Below, one piece after another: positions 58,079 through 64,000 of a DNA stretch of 64,000 nt (its first letter is position 1; each line of letters opens with the position of its first letter). Source of the stretch: Peromyscus leucopus. Its lineage: Eukaryota > Chordata > Mammalia > Rodentia > Cricetidae. Under the pieces are notes generated by a model, which searched no databases, was not told the origin of the DNA, and saw only the letters and a program-made list of their open reading frames with translations. The DNA lies in assembly GCF_004664715.2 (NCBI RefSeq), contig NC_051063.1, positions 111,328,329 to 111,392,328 of the forward strand. The letters run 5' to 3'. Position numbers and translations under genes: made by a program.

Positions 58079-59188
58079 ATCAAAGTTAAGTTCTTGAGAA
58101 ATAATCTCAAAATGGGAATTTAGGGGATTTGGGGTATCTTAGACAACACAAGATAATCTTAGTTGAATCTGATAGAAACAGTTCTAGAACCATATTACCA
58201 ACTTATTTGCAAATGAACTATCAGCCTCATTATACCACATGTAGACAGACAAATGAGAAGAGAAGGACATGTGGAAGCTTAGAGAAGAGGGAAAGTAAAA
58301 ACTAGTGACTGATAGTGTACCCCCAAACCTCTGCTGAGAACAAAACCTTGGAACAAAGTAGCATTTCATTCTCTTTATCCTGTAACCAGTGTTACATTGC
58401 TAAACAGAACTAATTTGAGTTGTTTCCTCTTTTATGTAAATATATAAGATGAGACTGTAAAAGTGATGCAGGAAATCAAAGGTGGAAAGCATGCTGATAT
58501 TGAGGCAGGCTAGATTTCTTAGATTAACCAACACTGTCCATAATAAAAAATAAGTGCTAATATGGACTTTTTAAATTTTGTTTTTATCAGAAGCTCTCAA
58601 TTAGAAAACAAAGCAATACTTCATTGATTTAAGGAAAATGTGGTAAAGCACATATCTAATAAATAACCTACCTAGAGCTATCATTTACATATATTCTTTG
58701 ATCCTTTATTTTATAATTTCATTGGCTTGAGAAATGTCCAGGAGACCAGTAAAAGCACCTGGAGAGTCTCTTCAAGTCCATTCCAGAAATCATTAGGTTA
58801 AGAAGTTTCAGACCTAAGCAACAGTTTAATCTATTGATGGGTTCAAAATTCCAGTAGATTATTTAAAGGTGCTGGAATTGTGGGAGATAAGACACAGCTG
58901 GAGGAAGTAGGTCACTGAGGGCATTTCTTTAAAGGTCATTCCTTATTCAGATTTCATCTGCTTTCACTTTTCCTTGACAACTTAAATAGCTCTTTTCCAT
59001 TCGGACCTCACAACCATAATGGAGAAATTCCACAGAGTGTATGAGCTAAATTAAAACAAACAAACAAACAAACAAAAAAGAACTTGATTTAAATTGTTCT
59101 GCAGGTATTTTTCCATGATGGTGGAAAAATATTTAACATACTTCAATAATACATATGTAAGTCAAAGTGAGGGAGACAAGTTCTAGCA
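58079..59188. other. Unique DNA
   Basis: One (CAAA)n stretch at 59053-59077. Nothing else recognised. Confidence 0.4.
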
Positions 59189-59318
59189 AGAGAGCTGAGC
59201 GGTTAAAGCACTTGCCACCTGAACGAGGACCCGAGTTCCATGCCCAGAATCCATATAGTGGAAAGAGAACCATGACTCTCTCAGACTGTCTTCTGACCTC
59301 CAGATATACACCATGATG

Positions 59319-59319
<1 letters not shown>
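59189..59319 (+). mobile_element. B3/B2-type tRNA SINE
   Basis: 'gagctgagcggttaaagcac', 'ttgccacctgaacgaggacc', 'cgagttccatgcccagaatc' and 'ttctgacctccagatataca' are a tRNA-derived SINE body whose tail continues into the CA-rich block. Confidence 0.8.
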
Positions 59320-59367
<48 letters not shown>

Positions 59368-59725
59368 ACGCACACGCACATGCACGCACACGCACACAGG
59401 CACATACATATGCTCATGTACACATACACACACAGGCACACACACACAGGCACATACACATGCTCATGCACACATACACATACAGGCACACACATACACA
59501 TGCACACACACACAGGCATACACACATAGGCACATGCACATATGCACACACATACTTTCACACAGGCACACACATATGGACACACACTCACACAAGCACC
59601 CACCTACACAGGTGCACACATACTCTCACACAGGCATATACACACATACACAGGCACACACACACACACACACTTTCACACAGGCACACACACACATACA
59701 CAAATATACACAATATACACACATT
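59320..59725. repeat. CA-rich block of about 400 bp
   Basis: (CA)n with regularly spaced variants: ACGCAC, GGCACATACA, ATGCTCATG, ACTTTCACACAGG. A higher-order unit built on 'cacaggcacacacaca' recurs about ten times, so this is a SINE-tail dinucleotide turned into a complex minisatellite. Overlapping frames of 69-160 codons on both strands, all His/Thr or Cys/Val, are artefacts. Confidence 0.95.
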
Positions 59726-60984
59726 ATCAGGTCCCAGGTTTTTCACCATAACAACACCTTCTGTCATAGAAGCCTATAAATCTCTACCAGTCTGACAAGC
59801 TTTCAGACCTGGTTTAGCCATTATGTTTAGTCTTGCAAAATGTTTACATGTTGGAACTTGTTATATGTATCTGGGATAGATGACCATAGGAGAGACACAA
59901 ATGTACTTAATTTCTGCACTTTCCCAAGCTAGCATCCAGGTAGTCACCAAGCATTTGAGGATGTTAAGAGAAAGTTAGTTCTTCCCAGATTACATCTCTC
60001 TAAATTATTACTCTGTAGACTTGTGAGCTAACAAAAAGTAGTTATGATACTGAATTTGGTAGTGTTTTCCCATGTAGGATTATTACAACAATACATAACA
60101 GACAGATTGCCCACATGGTATGTGCTGCACTAGCCTGAAATGATGTTAGGTACATTTGAGTCTCTGAATCTTACAGTAATAAACTTTGTGCTGTACCTTT
60201 GGACACTCTAAGGGAAAGCTCTGCCTGCCATGAATAACTGTGAAAGAATGAACCGCTTCCAATTCCTACCCTGAATTGTGTATCTGTTTAAATGTGTTTA
60301 TTGTGGGCTTTCTGAAGCCTGGATAAAGGTCCAATGCATTTAACTACAAGAGTAACAGAGAATTTAATATCTGATAAGCGCATTATATTGACTGGTTGTG
60401 TTCCTTGAAACTTCAGTGCTCTGAAGAGATTTCTGAGGGGGTCACCCATACTATGGGAAGGTAAATTATCTAGGTATTAAAATACTCCACTGTACCTCAT
60501 AATACACATAATTATTATAAATTAAATAAATCAAGATTTTTTGTATATTTAAAGAAAAGGAAATGCTAGCTATACTGATTTGATGATTGCATAGCAAGTT
60601 CTTATATTCCCATATATACATATATAGATATAATTAAGATAATGATTATAAAAGAAAAAAAATGAAGTTTGTAAGCAGATAAGGCAGACAGACATTCTTT
60701 CTAAAATTCAAATAAGAAATTAATTTTATCTTTTTTTGCCAGTTGGTGTTCCTGATATAAGACAATGGTTCTTTGGGAAATGTATAATTAACAAAAAAAT
60801 GATGACTATGTAATAAATAAGTAGATTGATGTATAGTCACATGTCTAGCTTAACTCTATCATTTCTAAAAGAATGTAGCATGGATTTTGGGAAACAGAGA
60901 TATGACATATTTATTAGGTACAACATATTCTTTTGGACATATAAGTCATTCATTCACCTATACTTTTAACTCCAAAAAGGGTTT
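59726..60984. other. Unique DNA
   Basis: No gene or repeat recognised. Confidence 0.4.
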
Positions 60985-61217
60985 TTTTAAGTTTCATACT
61001 TGCATACAAAGTTACATTATATTGACCAAACAGGCTATATTTAGGAATATATATATATATTCCTATGTATGTATATATGTGAATTGATAACAATCAGTGA
61101 AAAAAAGAGGCTATTAATTTGAAGGAAATGAAGAAAAGGTATATAGGATTGTTTCAAGGGAGGAGAGGGAAGAGATAAATATTAAAATTTATTATAATCT
61201 CAGAAAAAATAAAAAGT
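60985..61217 (+). mobile_element. Lx-type L1 3' end
   Basis: 'caaacaggctatatttagga', AT-rich 61049-61060, 'tattaatttgaaggaaatga', 'aagggaggagagggaagaga' and the end 'ttataatctcagaaaaaat' plus 'aaaaag'. Same order as 22340-22612 and the reverse of 4952-5240. Confidence 0.7.
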
Positions 61218-61367
61218 TTTATGCTAGCAAAGATGTAAGGAGATACAAGAGAGGTTGCTTATGGTTAGCATTCCCCGAACCACGAAACACGATATACTTC
61301 CATTCCCACAAATTGAATGTACAAACCACACATAAGGAACTGCAGTTTCATGGCTCAGTATCTAAAG

Positions 61368-61570
61368 CAGTGGTTCTCAACCACTGGGTGACAACTCCTT
61401 TGAGGTTCCTTGAAAGCATTAGAAAACTCAGGTATTTACATTATAATTTATAACAGTAGAAAAATTACAGCTATGAGGTAGCAATGAAAGTAACTTTATG
61501 ATTTGGATGTCACCACAAGATGAGGAACTATATTAAAGGGTCTCTGCATTAGGAAGGTTGAGAACCACTG
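61368..61570 (-). mobile_element. URR1 hAT-Charlie transposon, complete
   Basis: 203 bp with terminal inverted repeats 'cagtggttctcaacca' and 'ttgagaaccactg'. Inner words 'ctcatagctgtaatttttct' and 'atattaaagggtctctgcat' (opposite strands) fit URR1, a rodent non-autonomous hAT element. No convincing 8-bp target duplication ('atctaaag' versus 'acttagtg'). Confidence 0.88.
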
Positions 61571-64000
61571 ACTTAGTGGCTGTTCTATTTATCACCAACA
61601 AAGTAATCATGAAATGGATGTCCTATCTGCAAAGGCACTAAAACAGAGAACAGAAACAACATAGAAACCAACTAACAGCATCAATTTCAAAACATTGTTT
61701 AATGAATAGGTAGATAAATGGCATCATGAATACTAATGCATTGCTAGGCTTCTCTGGTATCTAGCCATAGCTGTTAACGAATTGCACTCAATGAGATTTT
61801 TGACCCATTATCCAACCCCTCACTTGCCATAGATCATGAGGAGCAGTGGTGCCACCAGTCAATGGAGACCAGACCCAGATACTATAAGCCAGACACAACA
61901 AGGCAGACAAACATATGTGAAAAATAATCACACAACTATCTCAGCTAGGTACTGCATAGAGCGCTGGGTTATTGATATGGATAATGTATTATTGTTGCAT
62001 CTGAACTCCATGAGGTCATCACTGTTTTGTAAATATGGTGAAACCTAGTGAGGTAAGAGAACTACTCTGTACACATATATAACATAGCCCTGGAAGTGCT
62101 TAGCATTTCTTTGCAGCCATGAGATGAAAAAAGCAATTATTCTCTGCTAGATTCCAGCTTTTATAAGTCACACAATGTTTCAAATTTTTTATAGGATTAG
62201 ATATATATGACAAATATAAAATTTAGTGCCCAACAGATGAAATGATACAAAACAATTACACTATTAGTGATATTATCAGTAATGCTGCTAATAAAGTATG
62301 CTAAAAAATGAAAAAGGATCTTCCCAAGTTGACATGGATTAAATAATGGACCCACATGGTAAATCCATAAATGTTTTTTGAATTGATGAATAATATTTAA
62401 GAATTCTCTGGATTTATTTCTTTTGATTTAACAGTACCTGTCTATCTTGCTTGTGACTCTTTTAAATGTATGTGCTGATTCTGAGGTCTAATCTGGGCTG
62501 GGATTTAAAGTAATATTTTTTGCTTGGATCATGCTTGCCCCAGTCCTGGAATCCTTATGTTTTCACTCCAGGCTGCATTGGGCATTAGGGTCAAGGCCAG
62601 AGGGAGGATGCTCTAAGCCCTGGATCAGGAGTGCAGCATGTCTACAAGTAAGCCTACTAATAGAGCTCCTGTTCTAAAGATTATATCATACCCACAGAAC
62701 AGAGAGTAGGTTACTAGGACTAATCCACAAACCACACACTAGTGCTTTGCCTAAAGGGCAACACATGCACATTGTTAAAACCACTGTACAAATCTGCACC
62801 AGAGTAGGATCAAAGCCATTTCACATTCATTCCAAGAATACTTTCCTGGAGCAATGTAAATGGATATTTCTGTAATTGGCTATAGGTTTTAAGTTGTATC
62901 TATGCCAATAAATTTTTGGCCTCAAATATTTACAGAAATGAGGAAGAACCTAAGACTAAGCGTGGCCCAATACTATCTTGTATTCTAACCTCTTTGCATT
63001 CACATATGAACTAGAAACAATGTGCCCATCTACCACAAAGCATGTGGTACAGTGCATATAAGAGATCTATATTAAAGCTGGCTTCATTTCCTCACAGCAT
63101 GTATTCATTTTTGTGTTCATTTACTAGTTCATGTGTCTCTTTAACAAATTGAGAAGTCTGAGAGTGTTGGATTCTGTTTTTTGTTCACTGATTTCAATAA
63201 ATTAGAGTTTGGCACACATACAGAAAACAAATATTTGTCAAATGAAATAATACATTATTATTATTTAATGGTGTCAAGATATTATCCATTTCAGTTGACA
63301 AATTATACTTGTACAAAAACCTTATAGAGATGAAGCAAATTTAAACTCTGGATAAAGTAATAAGAGTCATATACCCAGTCTCAGAGAGGCCAGTTTCTGT
63401 ACACACCAACTCCAAAATATCCTTCAAAATACATGTTAGACAATCAGTGTGAAAAAAAATATGGAATTTCTAGCACCCAGATGGTTTCATTCTCATGTAC
63501 AAAACCAGTCACTGCATGTACACGATTTTGTTTTTTAAATATCTTAAATATAGTTACATTCATTCAAAAGAAATTCTGCACTAAATAAGACCAATTTCTT
63601 GGAATCAGCCATTTCCATCTGGCTCTTTGGCTGCACATAATCTCTGACTGCAGAACAATGGGATGTGAAAGTAACATATGATTGTCCCAGTCTTCTCTAG
63701 GATTGGTTTTCAGTTACCTGTAAATGGGCCATAGTTTACTTCTAAGCCAGAACAAATGAAGTTTTCCCAGGAGGCAATAAACCAATTTTATTGTTTTTGG
63801 ATTTATTAAATGAAAACAATAGAGATAAGGTACATTAAGTACTCCATCTGCCCATCCATGCATCCATCCAAAAATTAGAGTCAACAACAGAGAGACATAG
63901 CAACATACAGGTCAGAGGTAATCAAAGATGTCTTCTAGAAAGAAAACAACACAGGTGAGAGGTCATGAATGATAGCAAACTTGATCAATAAAGAGGGATA
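61571..64000. other. Unique DNA to window end
   Basis: About 2.4 kb with no recognised gene or repeat. The 70-codon frame at 61836-62048 has no support. Confidence 0.45.

Noticed and set aside
59133..59795. Long Cys/Val-rich and His/Thr-rich frames of up to 160 codons
   Set aside because: Produced by the CA-rich block in every frame; the flanks are SINE and unique DNA.

Overview
This is about 64 kb of mammalian, rodent, most likely cricetid intergenic DNA. The evidence is the repeat content. There are B1 SINEs of the type ending in the 'ggcgcaaagctacacagag' block, B2-type tRNA SINEs, rodent L1 and Lx 3' ends, rodent LTRs, a URR1 hAT element and long GT, CT, GAA and TATC microsatellites. The B1 3' half looks to me like deer mouse (Peromyscus) or a close relative, but that rests on memory of B1 variants and needs a search. 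I see no intact protein-coding gene, no convincing exon and no RNA gene. Almost all open reading frames here are chance frames, microsatellite translations or L1 remains.

Layout. 1-545: L1 3' UTR. 546-8633: AT-rich unique DNA with Lx, URR1, B2 and MaLR fragments, plus a 31-32 bp minisatellite (7728-8148). 8634-16049: LTR-type repeats, a B2 and unique DNA. 16050-18600: a B1 with a 277-nt pure-purine tail, directly followed by an L1 with an inverted 5' part. 18601-24990: mostly unique DNA, with an Lx 3' end and a short L1 tail. 24990-27815: old L1, several B2/B3 SINEs and a decayed HMGB1 processed pseudogene. 27816-33835: unique DNA, then a second 5'-inverted L1 (30680-32832) with a 14-bp target duplication, then a solo LTR. 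33836-39730: largely unique, with one MER20. 39733-43660: an L1 3' end carrying a B1, then Lx and LTR-like remains. 45150-47379: a dense LTR mosaic, including an LTR that splits a TATC array and a solo ERVK-like LTR that itself holds another LTR-like element. 47380-64000: unique DNA with L1/Lx tails, B1, B2, a 400-bp CA-rich block and a complete short URR1.

Nothing here acts together as a pathway. The region's content is its insertion history, and several events can be read to the base from target-site duplications. The most unusual items are two twin-primed L1s, a target site present in three copies, and a 52-bp segment of downstream unique DNA found inside an L1 3' UTR, which looks like a templated insertion. 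I did not find a new functional system, and I do not think the sequence supports claiming one.
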